Shown piece after piece: positions 26,457-36,501 of a DNA stretch of 64,000 bases; within the stretch, counting starts at the first letter, position 1; each line of letters opens with the position of its first letter. Source of the DNA: UBA1952 sp965246905 (GTDB taxonomy: Bacteria > Bacteroidota > Bacteroidia > Chitinophagales > Chitinophagaceae); the NCBI GenBank assembly GCA_965246905.1, contig CBDFFZ010000032.1, positions 80,595 through 144,594 on the forward strand, in the 5' to 3' direction. Position numbers and translations under genes: made by a program. Below the pieces are notes generated by a model. It was not told the DNA's origin, did no database searches, and saw nothing but the letters and a program-made list of their open reading frames with translations.

Positions 26457-28532
26457 ATGAATAAAAGTTTCATCCTCGGCTTGTTGCTCGGCACAGCCCT
26501 GCTTCCTTATATTCCTGCTATGGCGCAAAAGAAAGCTCCTGTAAAAAAAGCCGCTGCTGTTGCTAAGCCAACTCCGGCAGCAGCAAAATCTATCGACCCC
26601 ACCAACCTCGACCTGAGCGTAAAGCCGGGCGATAACTTCTACCGCTATGCCAATGGCGTATGGCTGCAGAACAACCCGATCCCTGCTTCAAAAACAAGCT
26701 GGGGCAGCATGGATATTATCCGCCTTACTAACCTGGAGCGCCTGCGGCAACTGTGTGAGGAAGCCGGCAAAAACAGCGCTGCCAATACCATCAACCAGCG
26801 CGTGGGCGATCTCTATGCCAGCGCTATGGATACCATTACGATAGAGCGCATCGGCTATTCGCCTATAAAAAGTGAGCTTGTGCGCCTGAGCTCCTTATCC
26901 ACCAAAAAAGAAATCCTTCATGAGATTGCCACCCTCCGCATCAAAGGCGTTGGCGGTCTCCTCTATAGCTTCTCCATCGGTCAGGATGATAAGGATGTGA
27001 ATGTCTATATTGCTCGCCTCAGCCAGGGCGGCACTACCTTGCCCGACCGCGATTATTACCTCAAAGCCGATCCGCGCAGCGAAACCATACGGAAGGCTTA
27101 CCTGAGCTACGTAACCGATATGTTTAAGCTCGTAGATGATGATGCCGTAACTGCTGCTGCAAAAGCAACAGCGATTATGCGCATAGAAACGAGCCTTGCG
27201 CAGGCGCAGATGAGCCGCGTAGAAATGCGCGACCCGGTAAAGACGTACAACAAATTTTCTGTAGCAGCTTTCAGCAATACTACTCCCGGCCTCGACTGGA
27301 AAATACTTTTGCCGCAAATGCAGGTACGCGGCGCGGATAGCCTGCTCGTAAATAACCCCGCATTTTTCAGAGCGGCCGATTCTCTCTTCAATACCGTGCC
27401 TGTTGCCGACTGGAAAGCTTACCTTCAATGGGCTACCCTGAAATCAAAGGCTGGTTATCTAAGCAGCGCGTTTGTAAAGCGCAATTTTGAATTTTCCCGC
27501 GTGCTTTCCGGCCAGAAGGAAATGACCCCGCGCTGGCAGACGATGACCAGCGTTGTGGATAACAACCTCGGCGAGCTGCTGGGCCAGCTTTATGTGGCAA
27601 AATATTTTACGGCAGATGCCAAAGCGCGGATGTTGGCAATGGTCAAGAACATCCAGCAGACTTTCGGCGAGCGCATTAAGCGGGTAGATTGGATGGAAGA
27701 GGTAACCAGGCAGAAAGCATTGGAAAAGCTGGATGCCATCGTAAACAAGATCGGCTTCCCCGATAAGTGGGAAACCTATGATGGCGTGATCATCAGCCGC
27801 ACGGACCTCGTCGGCAATATCAACCGGGTAAATGAGTGGGGCTACCAGGATAATGTGCGCCGCATGGGCCAGCCGGTGGATAAAACAGAGTGGGGTATGA
27901 CTCCACCTACGGTGAATGCCTATTACCGCGCATCCAATAACGAGATTGCCTTCCCGGCAGGCATCCTGCAGTCGCCGTTCTTTGATTTCAGCACCGATGA
28001 TGCGGTGAATTATGGCGGCATCGCAGCCGTAATAGGCCATGAGCTTACCCACGGTTTTGATGATAAAGGCCGCCTCTACGCCGCAGACGGCAACCTGAAA
28101 GAATGGTGGACTCCAAAAGACGCCGAGCGCTTTACCCTCCGGGCAAACGAGGTAGCCGAGCAATTTGATGGGTTCACGGTAAATGATACCATTCACGTAA
28201 ATGGCAAGCTTACGCTGGGCGAGAATCTTGCCGACCTCGGCGGCCTCAACATTGCCTATGAAGCCTTTAAGAAAACACCGCAGGGAAAGAGCGGGAAAAA
28301 GATAGACGGCTTCACGCCCGATCAGCGGTTCTTCCTTAGCTGGGCGCAGGTATGGCGCAAGAATATCCTGCCCGAATCTGCAGCGCAGCTCATCATCGTG
28401 GACCCGCACAGCCCGGGCATGTACCGCGTAAACGGCCCGGTAACCAATATCGATGCATGGTACACCGCCTTCAATATCCAGCCGCAGGACAAGATGTACA
28501 AGCCTAAGGAAAAACGGACGGTTGTGTGGTAA
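26457..28532 (+). CDS. M13 family zinc metallopeptidase (neprilysin/PepO-like)
   Basis: A 691-residue exported endopeptidase of oligopeptides. It has a signal peptide (about 1-23, ending PAMA), an Ala-Lys-Pro linker, and the M13 N-terminal domain starting IDPTNLDLSVKPGDNFYRYANGVWL. The zinc site is VIGHELTHGFDDKGR (HExxH), with the third ligand in ENLADLGGLNIAYEAF. The family C-terminus is DPHSPGMYRVNGPVTN followed by a final W. The predicted location is the periplasm or outer surface. It stands alone and ends in a clear terminator at 28561-28608. Confidence 0.96.
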   Translation: MNKSFILGLLLGTALLPYIPAMAQKKAPVKKAAAVAKPTPAAAKSIDPTNLDLSVKPGDNFYRYANGVWLQNNPIPASKTSWGSMDIIRLTNLERLRQLCEEAGKNSAANTINQRVGDLYASAMDTITIERIGYSPIKSELVRLSSLSTKKEILHEIATLRIKGVGGLLYSFSIGQDDKDVNVYIARLSQGGTTLPDRDYYLKADPRSETIRKAYLSYVTDMFKLVDDDAVTAAAKATAIMRIETSLAQAQMSRVEMRDPVKTYNKFSVAAFSNTTPGLDWKILLPQMQVRGADSLLVNNPAFFRAADSLFNTVPVADWKAYLQWATLKSKAGYLSSAFVKRNFEFSRVLSGQKEMTPRWQTMTSVVDNNLGELLGQLYVAKYFTADAKARMLAMVKNIQQTFGERIKRVDWMEEVTRQKALEKLDAIVNKIGFPDKWETYDGVIISRTDLVGNINRVNEWGYQDNVRRMGQPVDKTEWGMTPPTVNAYYRASNNEIAFPAGILQSPFFDFSTDDAVNYGGIAAVIGHELTHGFDDKGRLYAADGNLKEWWTPKDAERFTLRANEVAEQFDGFTVNDTIHVNGKLTLGENLADLGGLNIAYEAFKKTPQGKSGKKIDGFTPDQRFFLSWAQVWRKNILPESAAQLIIVDPHSPGMYRVNGPVTNIDAWYTAFNIQPQDKMYKPKEKRTVVW

Positions 28533-28560
28533 GGGATAAAGCCATTAACCGCAAATAGCA

Positions 28561-28608
28561 AAAGGGTCGCAAAGAGCTGGCAGTACAGCATCTTTCGACC
28601 CTTTTTTC
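28561..28608 (+). terminator. Rho-independent terminator after the M13 peptidase
   Basis: Stem AAAGGGTCG..AAAGA / TCTTTCGACCCTTT with a loop of about 15 bases and a run of six T residues, 28 bases after the stop codon. Confidence 0.85.
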
Positions 28609-28760
28609 GTGTTCTGTATTTTGCATTTGGGTAAGTGCAGCGATAAATTTAGGATTATCCTTCCGGGAAACGTCTGCCGAAACGGGTTTTTCCAGGGCAT
28701 TGCAAATCCTTCCTTCTAATGAAACAAAGCCACACATTAAAAATCAACTGATTTTCCGCA

Positions 28761-29339
28761 CTATCTTTCATCTCCTTCCATCGCTTTTTTAAAGCTGTTG
28801 ATCATTTTGCGGCAGGAGATGATCATTTGTTCCCTGATGTCCGCATGGATCTTTACTGTTTCGCGGGCGCTCATGTCCGGCGCTTTTTGCACTTCTTCGT
28901 CTTCCATTATAATAAGGCCAAAATCTCTCGGGTCGTTCCGGTCTTTCGAGGTGTGGCGGAAATCGCTTAACCGGTAGCTATAGCTACCATCTTTTATTAT
29001 AGTGCTGATCCGGAACCGGACCGTACCATCTACAAGCGGTGCTGCCGTCCCGTCTTTTGAATGATAGGGGAGCACTGCATTGCCCGCGAGCTCACCGGTT
29101 TCATCATTATTGACCTCTAAAACCTCTTTATTATCCCCGAAGCTTTTATCGATCCATTTCCTGGCTCTTTCAAGCAGCACTTCTTTTTTTGCACCATCTG
29201 CTGCCAGTACAGATTTTGAGAAAGAGAGCGGTGTGCCGGATTGGGCCTGCGCGATAGCGAAATAAAAGAATGCCGTACATACAAGGAATATTTTCTTCAC
29301 GGTTAGAATTTTGCTTACAAAATACTGCCTTCCCCGCAT
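28761..29339 (-). CDS. Exported DUF4468-type protein
   Basis: An exported protein of about 190 residues. After a signal peptide (VKKIFLVCTAFFYFAIAQAQ) it follows the pattern of the DUF4468 family, a TBP-like fold found in Bacteroidota: LLERARKWIDKSFGD ... NDETGELAGNAVLPY ... GTVRFRISTIIKDGSYSYRLSDFRH. The function of the family is unknown. The frame continues upstream to 29435. The best starts are the ATG at 29339 (given) or a GTG at 29300, which would begin exactly with the K-K signal peptide and may be the real one. It has no operon partner; the next gene is divergent. Confidence 0.8.
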   Translation of the reverse strand: MRGRQYFVSKILTVKKIFLVCTAFFYFAIAQAQSGTPLSFSKSVLAADGAKKEVLLERARKWIDKSFGDNKEVLEVNNDETGELAGNAVLPYHSKDGTAAPLVDGTVRFRISTIIKDGSYSYRLSDFRHTSKDRNDPRDFGLIIMEDEEVQKAPDMSARETVKIHADIREQMIISCRKMINSFKKAMEGDER

Positions 29340-29511
29340 CGGTACAAGAACGGTTGAACGTTGTTGTGTTAAGTGGATGTTTAAGGATTCATGAAGCCTC
29401 CGGCCATTTTTTTGGTAACGTAACGGTAATATCATGATAATGCGATCTTTTTAATATTGCGCTCCAATCATGTCTGTAGCTATGCTGCAGATCATTCAAA
29501 CAAATTTAAGC

Positions 29512-32067
29512 ATGCAGCGGTTTTTTACAAGGGTGAAGTGGGCATTAGGTGTGTCATTATTAGTATTATCAGCCGCAGGCTTTAAGGCAAATGCCCAGAT
29601 GCGGATCACCGAATTCATGTATAATAGTGGATCGACTACGGGTGAATTTGTAGAGTTTACGAATGTGGGCAGCGCGGCTATAAGCATGAGCAATTACAGC
29701 TATTCGGATGCGGCAGCAACACCAGGGTCCATAAGTCTTAGCGGCTTTGGTACCGTGCAGCCGGGAGAATCTGTTGTATTCTGTGAAGCTGCTCCGGCCA
29801 CATTTCGTGCAGCATGGAATATTTGCTCAGGCGTTAAAATCGTTGGCAGCCATACGACCTTCAGCCTCGGGCGTGCCGATGAGATCAATCTTTATAGCGG
29901 TTCTACTTTGGTTGATAAGCTGACTTATGATGACCAGGGCACCGGTACGGTAAAAGGACCACGTACCAATGCTATCAGCGCCTATACAACGGAGGCTAAT
30001 CTCGGTGCAAATAATGCTTCAGGCTGGATATTATCCGCTGTAAACGATATTGAAGGCTCGGTGACCTCAACCGGCGGCGATATCGGCAGCCCCGGTAAGA
30101 CAAAAGTAAATGCCATTACCCAGACCTATTTTCCCTGCACGAGCACCGGCACTTTGACGCTGAAGATTAATAACAGCGCTACAACCGACTATATCGATGG
30201 CGGAGCTACGACTGCGGCAACCGGTCTGAGCCATAGCGGTGTGATCAGTGACCCTACCGATCCCGGCGCCACTGCCGGCATTACGCTCGATGTGAAGAAC
30301 AGCAACGTAAACGTAGCGGCTGCCAGCTATACCCTTACCGGCGCCAGCTCCAAAACATCCGTTGTGCCGAATGCGAATATCCTCATTACGAAAAGCGATG
30401 GTGCTGCTGTTGTGAAAATCGTGCCTGCGGGCGTAGGCTACAGCACCATAACGCTAACCCTTACCGTAGGGGCAGCCACCCAGACATTCGTAATCGATTA
30501 TGCGGCATCGGCAGCCTCCTCCACACCCGCACAAACAGTATTTCATACCGGCTACTCCGATGGCTCTGCAGCGCTGGCTTTAGACAACGATTACATGGTG
30601 ATTGGCGATGATGAAAAAAATATACTGAACGTCTATTCACGCGACCAGTCCGGCCTTCCTGCAAAATCCTTTGATTTCAGCGGCATTGCAGATCTTGCCC
30701 TTACCGACATGAGCGGCGGCGTGCCGAGGGAGATCGATGTGGAAGCCGTAGCTAAAAGCCCGTCTGCCACGACCCCCAACCGCTCTTACTGGCTCGGATC
30801 ATTGAGCAATAAAAGCTCAGGCGCGCCCTTTAACGACCGCCCCAACCGCAACAGGCTGTTCGCGGTGGATATCACAAATACCGGCGCGGCAACGGCGTTC
30901 AGCTATATAGGCAGCTATAAAGGACTTCGCAGCGCATTGATCAACTGGGGCAACACCTACAGCCTGGGCCTTAGCGCTAGCGCCGCAGATGGTAAGGACC
31001 CTAAAGTCATTGACGGATTTAATATAGAAGGCATGGCTTTTGCGCCGGATGCCGCCACGATGTACATCGGGTTCCGCGCTCCGCTCGAGCCTACTACCAG
31101 CAGGGTGAATGCGCTCCTTGCGCCTATCCAGAATTTTGAAACCTGGTTTGGCGCTGGCACTACCGCAACACCAACCATCGGTGCGCCTGTGCTGCTCAAC
31201 CTCAATGGGAGGGGCATCCGGGATATTGCACGGCTCAGCGCAAGTCTTTATGTGATCCTTGCCGGCGATTATGATGATGCAGGCGCTATTGCCACGGCAG
31301 TGTACCGCTGGAATGGCAATATTGCAGATGCTCCAGTTGCTGCCTCCGGCTTCAATGTAGCTGCCCTCAACCCGGAAGGCGTGCTGCCTATCTACAACAA
31401 TGGCATTATGAGCGGCACCCGCCTCCAGATGATCAGCGATAACGGGGCTGTCGCTTTTTACGGCGATGGTACCAATGCCAAGGATCTTGGAACGTCCGCC
31501 TTTAAAAAGTTCCGGTCGGATTTTATAACCAGCGCTACGCCGCTGCCCATTGTTTTCGAAGACTTTCAGGCCCGTGCCGGTAATGCCGGGCAGGTAATTG
31601 TATCCTGGAAAAGCGCCGCGGGCGCGCAAACGGATCGCTTTGTAGTAGAGCGGTCAACAGACGGAAAAGCCTTTGAGCCCGCCACTACTGTTTTTGCAGC
31701 CAACGGCGCCACGGCATACAGCCATACAGATAACGTATGCTGCGCCCCGGCGTTTTTCTATCGCATAAAGCAGGTAATGACGGACGGCGGCGAGTACTAT
31801 ACCAATATAAAGATGGTGCGCCTGCAGGATGCAGGAGCCGAAGGCATCCTGATTGGCTACGACAATGAGCGCAGCCTCCTTCATATTGGGGGAAGCACCT
31901 CTGCAATGAAAGCCGTACAGGTAAGCAACCTTTCCGGTACCGTTCTATTAAAATCCGCCTTTACTGATAAGGAGCAAACAATTTCCCTGGCCGACCTGCC
32001 CGCCGGAGTACTGCTGGTGCAGGTAAAGGATGGCAATGGGGTGAAAAGCGTGAAGATTGTACGGTAA
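29512..32067 (+). CDS. Lamin-tail-domain surface protein with T9SS-like C-terminus
   Basis: A large exported protein of 851 residues. The signal peptide is MQRFFTRVKWALGVSLLVLSAAGFKANA; an earlier in-frame ATG at 29470 adds 14 residues before it and is less likely. Directly after comes a lamin-tail domain (about 30-180: MRITEFMYNS ... GEFVEFTNVGS ... SLGRADEINLYSG). A beta-sandwich stretch follows, then a beta-propeller-like part (about 340-670) with IEGMAFAPDAATMYIGFRAPL, resembling DUF3616. Near the C-terminus a fibronectin-like segment (PIVFEDFQARAGNAGQVIVSWKSA) precedes a short sorting-type end (VQVKDGNGVKSVKIVR). Such proteins are secreted by the type IX system; substrate and role are unknown. 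It stands alone. Confidence 0.87.
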   Translation: MQRFFTRVKWALGVSLLVLSAAGFKANAQMRITEFMYNSGSTTGEFVEFTNVGSAAISMSNYSYSDAAATPGSISLSGFGTVQPGESVVFCEAAPATFRAAWNICSGVKIVGSHTTFSLGRADEINLYSGSTLVDKLTYDDQGTGTVKGPRTNAISAYTTEANLGANNASGWILSAVNDIEGSVTSTGGDIGSPGKTKVNAITQTYFPCTSTGTLTLKINNSATTDYIDGGATTAATGLSHSGVISDPTDPGATAGITLDVKNSNVNVAAASYTLTGASSKTSVVPNANILITKSDGAAVVKIVPAGVGYSTITLTLTVGAATQTFVIDYAASAASSTPAQTVFHTGYSDGSAALALDNDYMVIGDDEKNILNVYSRDQSGLPAKSFDFSGIADLALTDMSGGVPREIDVEAVAKSPSATTPNRSYWLGSLSNKSSGAPFNDRPNRNRLFAVDITNTGAATAFSYIGSYKGLRSALINWGNTYSLGLSASAADGKDPKVIDGFNIEGMAFAPDAATMYIGFRAPLEPTTSRVNALLAPIQNFETWFGAGTTATPTIGAPVLLNLNGRGIRDIARLSASLYVILAGDYDDAGAIATAVYRWNGNIADAPVAASGFNVAALNPEGVLPIYNNGIMSGTRLQMISDNGAVAFYGDGTNAKDLGTSAFKKFRSDFITSATPLPIVFEDFQARAGNAGQVIVSWKSAAGAQTDRFVVERSTDGKAFEPATTVFAANGATAYSHTDNVCCAPAFFYRIKQVMTDGGEYYTNIKMVRLQDAGAEGILIGYDNERSLLHIGGSTSAMKAVQVSNLSGTVLLKSAFTDKEQTISLADLPAGVLLVQVKDGNGVKSVKIVR

Positions 32068-32506
32068 GGTTTGCTTTTGAATATCGCTGTAGCTTAGAAG
32101 CTGTTTGAGTTATTTATAAAAGCTATCCAGTTGATACCTAGCTTGCCCAAACTTTTTGTCATTCCGTAGGAATCTATTTTAATGCGTGCCATTGGCTCTT
32201 TATTAAATTGATTTTTGCTGCGCAAAGAGAAAAGTTCGTAGCTAAGCACGACTTACATTTCCTTGCGGACAGATGGGAGGCAATTTCAAACTTTTCAACG
32301 ACGATTTAGCTGCCATTAGCGATTATCCCAAACAGCGGGATAGTTTCTGAAAATAATGTGTGTCCGTTTGAAAGCGAATCAGCTGATTGATATGCCGATC
32401 TACTTTTTAGAACAAGGCGTTGTCAAATCGAAAAGCAAAAGCTTTACCAACTCCGGTACGAGTCGTGCTTTTACAAGCCCGAAAACCGGAATATCTTTAA
32501 CCCGAT
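32068..32506. other. Intergenic region upstream of the Spm-like gene
   Basis: About 440 bases without a convincing gene. At about 32154-32180 the phrase TTTTGTCATTCCGTAGGAATCT resembles the left arm of hairpin repeat H and may be a decayed piece of it. The rest shows no clear structure. Confidence 0.45.
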
Positions 32507-33931
32507 ATGGCACTCTCCCGTTTCTGGCTCGCGCTCTTCCTGCTACCCATCCTATTCCTCATTGGCAGCCTCTTTACAGGCAACCGGTATTCCCTCGAAT
32601 TTGCCGTTAACGGCAAGCGTGATGAGCCCATGCTGCGGGCCGAATATTATCCTAACCAGGTCTCACCGGCATTGCGCGATTCGCTTGGGTCCGGCAAGGA
32701 TGCCAGGTTCGCGTTTGGCAAAGACAGCCTGTATAAGCTGGAGGCCGGCATCGTTAAGCTCTATGTGGGCCGGCAATCGGCAGATGGCCTGCTGCCCACT
32801 GCCCGCTATGCCCTGCTCGATATACTGCTGCCCCTCATTGCCTACCTCTCCTTCTTTGCCGGCATTATGCAGCTGCTTATCGACAGCGGCGCTTCGGAGC
32901 GGATTGCGAAGCTGCTGAGCCCGGTTTTTGTCCGGGTCTTTCCGGAAATCCCGCGCGGCCACCCCAGCATCTCTTATATGATGCTCAACTTCGCCGCCAA
33001 CTTCCTCGGCCTCGACAGCGCAGCCACGCCCTTTGGCCTCAAGGCCATGGAAAGCCTGCAGGAGCTCAACCCGGATAAGGAGCGCGCTTCCAACTCGCAG
33101 ATCATGTTCATGTGCCTGCACGCAGCAGGCCTCACGCTCGTGCCTACATCCATCATTGGCTACCGAGCGGCGCAGCACGCAGCCAATCCTGCGGACGTGA
33201 TGCTGCCCTGCATCATTACCTCTTTCATTGGCACCATAGCTGCGCTGATTATCGTGGGCATCCGGCAGCGCATCAATCTGCTCAATGCCGCATTAGTAGG
33301 TACGCTGGGCGGCATCATTGCACTTATTGCCCTGCTGCTGGTGTATATCACGCGGCTCGATCTTATCGGCAAGGGCTACTTCACCGGCAATCTTTCCAAT
33401 ATCCTGCTGCTCGGCATCATCTTCCTCATCCTCGGCTACAGCCTGCTGCGCGAGCGGCGCTTTTCGGCAGCGGGAAAAACCGTGTTTAACTCATTTATAG
33501 AAGGCGCTTACAACGGCATGGATACTGGCCGGGTCGTCTTTCCCTATATCCTTGGCATGCTGGTGGCCATCTCGCTGTTCCGCAATAGTGGTCTTTTTGA
33601 AATGCTGTCTGGCGGACTGGGCTGGGTATTCAGCAATATAGGCGTGCGCAAGGATATTGTGGATGCGCTGCCTATTGCCATCCTGCGGCCCTTCAATGCG
33701 GCCGGCTCGCGCGGATTCCTCATCGATGCCATGAACACCTTTGGCTCGGATTCCTTCACCGGCAGGCTGTCTTCGGTATTCCAGTGTGCCGCCGAGACTA
33801 CTTTTTACGTGATCGCCGTGTATTTTGGCAGCATTGGCGTGAAGAATACGCGCTATACTTTGGGGACGATGCTGTTGGTGGATCTGGTTTGTGTGTTTGC
33901 GGCGATATTTGTTTGTTTGTTGTTTTTTTAG
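32507..33931 (+). CDS. SpmA/SpmB-like fused nucleoside-recognition membrane protein
   Basis: A 474-residue inner-membrane protein with one N-terminal membrane segment (about 6-24), an extracytoplasmic stretch (25-100) and then many hydrophobic helices. Two Gate-domain (nucleoside recognition) halves are visible: LLDILLPLIAYLSFFAGIMQLLIDSGASERIAKLLSP ... GHPSISYMMLNFAANFLGLDSAATPFGLKAM, and FNSFIEGAYNGMDTGRVVFPYILGMLVAISLFRNSGLFEML ... PIAILRPFNAAGSRGFLIDAM. In endospore formers these are separate proteins, SpmA and SpmB (spore maturation); in Bacteroidota, which do not sporulate, the fused form has no known job. It probably transports or gates a small molecule. The first residues overlap an alternative frame, but the ATG at 32507 is well placed. 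Confidence 0.9.
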   Translation: MALSRFWLALFLLPILFLIGSLFTGNRYSLEFAVNGKRDEPMLRAEYYPNQVSPALRDSLGSGKDARFAFGKDSLYKLEAGIVKLYVGRQSADGLLPTARYALLDILLPLIAYLSFFAGIMQLLIDSGASERIAKLLSPVFVRVFPEIPRGHPSISYMMLNFAANFLGLDSAATPFGLKAMESLQELNPDKERASNSQIMFMCLHAAGLTLVPTSIIGYRAAQHAANPADVMLPCIITSFIGTIAALIIVGIRQRINLLNAALVGTLGGIIALIALLLVYITRLDLIGKGYFTGNLSNILLLGIIFLILGYSLLRERRFSAAGKTVFNSFIEGAYNGMDTGRVVFPYILGMLVAISLFRNSGLFEMLSGGLGWVFSNIGVRKDIVDALPIAILRPFNAAGSRGFLIDAMNTFGSDSFTGRLSSVFQCAAETTFYVIAVYFGSIGVKNTRYTLGTMLLVDLVCVFAAIFVCLLFF

Positions 33932-34389
33932 AAGATAGAAAAGCTCTAATTATCATTTATGGAGTGGCCTTTTAAGAATCGCAACCCTGAACGCTTATAC
34001 ATGTAGTTTGATTGAAGGCCTAAATATTATCTTCACCCCATGGCTAAAGGATCTTCATTTGATTCAGATTCGGAAGTATGCAGACTTAAATAGTGCAGTG
34101 GATTTGCAACAACAGTTTACTATCATCAGTGGAGCTGTGAAAAAGGTTAAGGAGCGGCTTTGGGAATTGTTGGTGGGAGAAATTGGGTATTTTAAGTAAT
34201 AACTTGAGTTCTGTTTTTCTCGCGGCTAGTTCATAATAGGAAATCTTTAAGGATCATCTGAGTATAATAGGTTATTTTAAGTGAACTTCTTTACGGACCC
34301 AATCTTAAGCCGAAAACTATAACAGTTGACTTAAAATCAATGTGTTAATTACTACTCACCCTTCCCATAAGCAGTATTAAATTACTAGC
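33932..34389. other. Region upstream of the reverse transcriptase
   Basis: This stretch, which turns AT-rich towards its 3' end, contains one short open frame at 34008-34199 and no strong hairpin. A non-coding RNA of the kind used by some defence RTs cannot be excluded by eye, but no structured element was found. Confidence 0.4.
34008..34199 (+). CDS. Doubtful short open frame, possibly a decayed gene
   Basis: A 63-codon frame beginning with TTG. It encodes a helix-like sequence (LKDLHLIQIRKYADLNSAVDLQQQF ... GAVKKVKERLWELL). A short in-phase-broken piece just upstream (ATG at 33959, MEWPFKNRNPERLYM then stop) could be the same gene after a frameshift. No family is recognised, so this may be a remnant or chance. 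Confidence 0.22.
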   Translation: MIEGLNIIFTPWLKDLHLIQIRKYADLNSAVDLQQQFTIISGAVKKVKERLWELLVGEIGYFK

Positions 34390-36501
34390 ATGAGCCAATT
34401 TGACGATGTTCTCACGAGCCAAAATATTGGATTGGCCTTTACAAGGTTAAAAACTGCCAATAGTAGTTTATATAAAACTTTGTATTATGAAGATTTGAAA
34501 ATATTTGAGGAATTTTTGGATTCTAATATTTTTACATTGAGTATACATTTACAACAAAGCATCTATAAACCTGAGGACAGTTATAAATATTATATTCCTA
34601 AGAAGAATAATTTAGTAAGACCTATAACACTATTAAAATTCTTAGACTTATTAGTGTATCAAGCAATTGCAAATGTAATCGCCGATCATGCTTTAGATAT
34701 CATAAATCCATACTACAACCACGTTATTTTTGGCAACGTCATCAATTCGACAAAAGCAACTCAATCAAACAACCTCTTCTTTTTTAAAAATTGGAAAAAC
34801 CAATGGAAAAGATTTAAAGAACTCTCAAGAGAGTACCATAGCATGGGATATAAATTCATAGCAGAGTTTGATATTGCCTCTTTCTTTGATACAATCGACC
34901 ACTCGATATTAATTCAGATTTTAAAAAATGAATTTGGTATTGAAGATGAAATATTACAATTGTTGGAGCACTGCCTAGAAACTTGGACCTGCGATGCAAA
35001 TCACAAAAAGTTTAAATGTCGCCATGGAATCCCACAAGGGCCAATTGCATCTTCGCTTCTTGCAGACCTTTATCTATTTTATTTAGATAGAGAGGTACTT
35101 GACCGTAAAAATTCTCATGACTTTCATTACATCAGATATGTAGATGATATACGGATTTATACAAAAACTGAAGGAACTGCACAAAAGATTATTGCTCTAC
35201 TAGATTTGGAATCAAGAGATTTGGGCCTAATCCCTCAAGGAGGTAAAATTAAAATTAAGAAAGTTGAGGATATAGAGACTGAATTGAAAGAACAAGATGA
35301 ATCTTTCTCAAAGATTACAAATGAATACAAAAAGGATAATGACGGTAAACCCAAAGGGCAGCTAAAAACTAAAACGCACAATAGACTTAAAAAGCGGTTT
35401 TTAAATTGTTTTGATAAGAAGAGCAGTACTTATTTAGATAAAACAATAATTAAATTTTCTCTTTTCAAGCTTAATGAAGATAAGGAAGTTAAAGAGATTT
35501 TGCTTAATAAATTTAGTGAAGTCAACTTACATGCTGAAGGTATCTTCTTTTATCTCCGAAAATACTATGGTAACGATAAGGAAATTATAGATTTTTTGAT
35601 CAGCATTATTCAGGATCCTGATTTATTGTACCATCATATTATTGCTTTAATATTTAAAGAATTTCCTGATTTACCTTTCAATACGGCTTTATATCATAAA
35701 TATTATGTAGAAGGTAATAGGCATTGGCTCATTAGATATTACATGATAGAATGGCTATACAAAAATGGGGCACAGGAATCTATTATTCTTAGAAAAGAAG
35801 ATAATTACTTTGTTAATAGAGAAATTAATTATAGAAGATTTACGTCAGCTAAGATCAAGGAAGTACGTGAAATTCAAGTACAAGGACTAATATTAAATTT
35901 AGATGGAATGACAGCCTTACAAGGAATACAATTGATTGCTTCTGATTTTTCATTATTTAAATCTATTGAACCTGGGTCAAATTATAATCCATATATAGCA
36001 GGAATTCTCACCAATCAAGTTGATGATTATATAAATCATACAATAAACCTTTTTTGGGAAATATCGTATACTAAATCCTTATTTAATAGCTCAGTTTGTA
36101 AGAACGTTTTAGTATATAAGGAACTCAATATTTCTTTTAAACTATTTTACGACAATAAAGAAAAGGATGCATCAAAATCTTTGATGAACTTAAATTTATT
36201 TAATCATCTGCTATTTGATACAATTTGTGAAAATCTTAGGATAAGTAAACCTGCTAATGAATATGGATCAAACCTAAAGGCTAATATTATTGAATCAATA
36301 TTACCGATTTGTAATCAATACTGGACAGAAATAAATGATGTTAGAAATCAAAAAACAGAAGCCCACCCTTTCGACAAAATTGGGCAGATTAGAATTAGAG
36401 TAACCCAAAAGGAGCTATTAACATTAATTGAAAAGGAAAAAAAATGCATAAAAGAGTTAGCTGACTTTTATAATCAACATTCTGAAAAAGCTGTAATCTA
36501 G
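34390..36501 (+). CDS. Abi/DRT-type reverse transcriptase with C-terminal HEPN-like motif
   Basis: A 703-residue reverse transcriptase, probably for anti-phage defence. The polymerase part (about 50-300) shows RPITLLKFLDLLVYQAI, the motif A acids D161 and D167 in FDIASFFDTIDH, the GIPQGPIASSLLADLYL motif and the catalytic YVDD (250-253). Residues 300-600 are helix-rich with no known motif. Near the end is VRNQKTEAHPFDK, where R652 and H659 fit the Rx4-6H signature of HEPN ribonuclease domains. RT plus helical region plus C-terminal HEPN is the architecture reported for AbiA-like abortive-infection RTs. No maturase or HNH domain follows, arguing against a group II intron, and no msr/msd was seen. 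Base composition and codon use are strikingly AT-rich (AAA, ATA, TTA frequent) next to GC-richer neighbours, pointing to horizontal transfer. It stands alone. Confidence 0.88.
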   Translation: MSQFDDVLTSQNIGLAFTRLKTANSSLYKTLYYEDLKIFEEFLDSNIFTLSIHLQQSIYKPEDSYKYYIPKKNNLVRPITLLKFLDLLVYQAIANVIADHALDIINPYYNHVIFGNVINSTKATQSNNLFFFKNWKNQWKRFKELSREYHSMGYKFIAEFDIASFFDTIDHSILIQILKNEFGIEDEILQLLEHCLETWTCDANHKKFKCRHGIPQGPIASSLLADLYLFYLDREVLDRKNSHDFHYIRYVDDIRIYTKTEGTAQKIIALLDLESRDLGLIPQGGKIKIKKVEDIETELKEQDESFSKITNEYKKDNDGKPKGQLKTKTHNRLKKRFLNCFDKKSSTYLDKTIIKFSLFKLNEDKEVKEILLNKFSEVNLHAEGIFFYLRKYYGNDKEIIDFLISIIQDPDLLYHHIIALIFKEFPDLPFNTALYHKYYVEGNRHWLIRYYMIEWLYKNGAQESIILRKEDNYFVNREINYRRFTSAKIKEVREIQVQGLILNLDGMTALQGIQLIASDFSLFKSIEPGSNYNPYIAGILTNQVDDYINHTINLFWEISYTKSLFNSSVCKNVLVYKELNISFKLFYDNKEKDASKSLMNLNLFNHLLFDTICENLRISKPANEYGSNLKANIIESILPICNQYWTEINDVRNQKTEAHPFDKIGQIRIRVTQKELLTLIEKEKKCIKELADFYNQHSEKAVI

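Noticed and set aside
34390..36501. Retron or group II intron reverse transcriptase
   Set aside because: No msr/msd-like inverted repeat upstream, no maturase or HNH domain and no intron domain V seen; the C-terminus fits HEPN instead.
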